64,000 nt of DNA, from assembly GCF_003075045.1 (NCBI RefSeq), contig NZ_QCZD01000005.1, forward strand, positions 180,352-244,351. The letters are read 5' to 3'. Below, in pieces: positions 64,000-64,000 of this stretch (position 1 is its first letter; each line of letters starts with the position of its first letter). Under the pieces are notes generated by a model. That model ran no database searches, was not told the DNA's origin, and worked only from the letters and a program-made list of their open reading frames with translations. The stretch is from Maribacter litoralis (GTDB lineage: Bacteria; Bacteroidota; Bacteroidia; Flavobacteriales; Flavobacteriaceae). Position numbers and translations under genes: made by a program.

Positions 64000-64000
64000 G

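Larger units (their letters stand above)
53964..64000. mobile_element. Part of an integrative conjugative or mobilisable element
   Basis: From the last chromosomal terminator to the window edge the genes change to ParB-like, ssb, small element-typical proteins, BfmA-like, MobB-like relaxase and a coupling ATPase, with long hairpin-rich gaps. This set is typical of Bacteroidota conjugative elements. The exact left end is not visible: 53964-54350 has no gene, no integrase, no tRNA and no clear direct repeat I could tie to an att site. Integrase, tra genes and the right end must lie outside the window. Confidence 0.75.

Overview
The window looks like a chromosome segment of a marine-type member of the Flavobacteriaceae (Bacteroidota). 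Supporting signs are the low G+C content, paired SusC/SusD outer-membrane systems, an ECF sigma/FecR/STN-SusC relay, weak Shine-Dalgarno signals, several TTG starts, a TAnnTTTG-like promoter element, and MobB/BfmA-type mobilisation genes. No rRNA, tRNA or CRISPR array was seen.

Region 1 (about 180-33,900) is a complete Wzx/Wzy-dependent exopolysaccharide or capsule locus. The minus-strand block (26632 down to 182) makes nucleotide sugars (UDP-glucose dehydrogenase, a UDP-glucuronate epimerase type enzyme, and a TviB/TviC-type pair for N-acetyl aminouronic acids). It also carries an MBOAT O-acyltransferase with an SGNH partner, a flippase, a polymerase, six glycosyltransferases, two asparagine-synthase-family proteins, a small phosphoglycosyl transferase, a membrane-anchored alpha/beta hydrolase and a secreted beta-helix lyase. 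The plus-strand block (26870-33156) has a DegT aminotransferase, a CapD/PglF-type 4,6-dehydratase split by a one-base frameshift, Wza and Wzc. A convergent CpsB/YwqE-type phosphatase closes the locus. The likely product is an acylated, amidated, uronate-rich polysaccharide.

Region 2 (34,100-41,820) is a small utilisation locus: MurQ etherase, sodium:solute symporter, SusD and SusC, with a divergent DeoR-type regulator. It fits import and breakdown of N-acetylmuramic acid, but no MurNAc kinase is present in the window.

Region 3 (41,850-53,960) is a second utilisation locus: ECF sigma factor, divergent FecR, STN-containing SusC, SusD, then two related FAD-dependent oxidoreductases flanking a lipoprotein sulfatase. 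It has no recognisable glycoside hydrolase. The substrate is probably sulfated, and the oxidoreductase-sulfatase-oxidoreductase arrangement is unusual.

Region 4 (about 53,960 to the window end) is part of an integrative conjugative or mobilisable element: a ParB-like protein without ParA, a 579-residue protein with a PD-(D/E)XK nuclease signature, a 714-base hairpin-rich leading-type region before ssb, small element-typical genes, a hairpin-rich candidate oriT, and BfmA-MobB-coupling-protein genes. A minus-strand operon enters from beyond the window edge with a Panacea/SocA-like protein. The best candidates for something undescribed are the nuclease-like cargo gene, the structured non-coding regions of the element, and the oxidoreductase/sulfatase locus.
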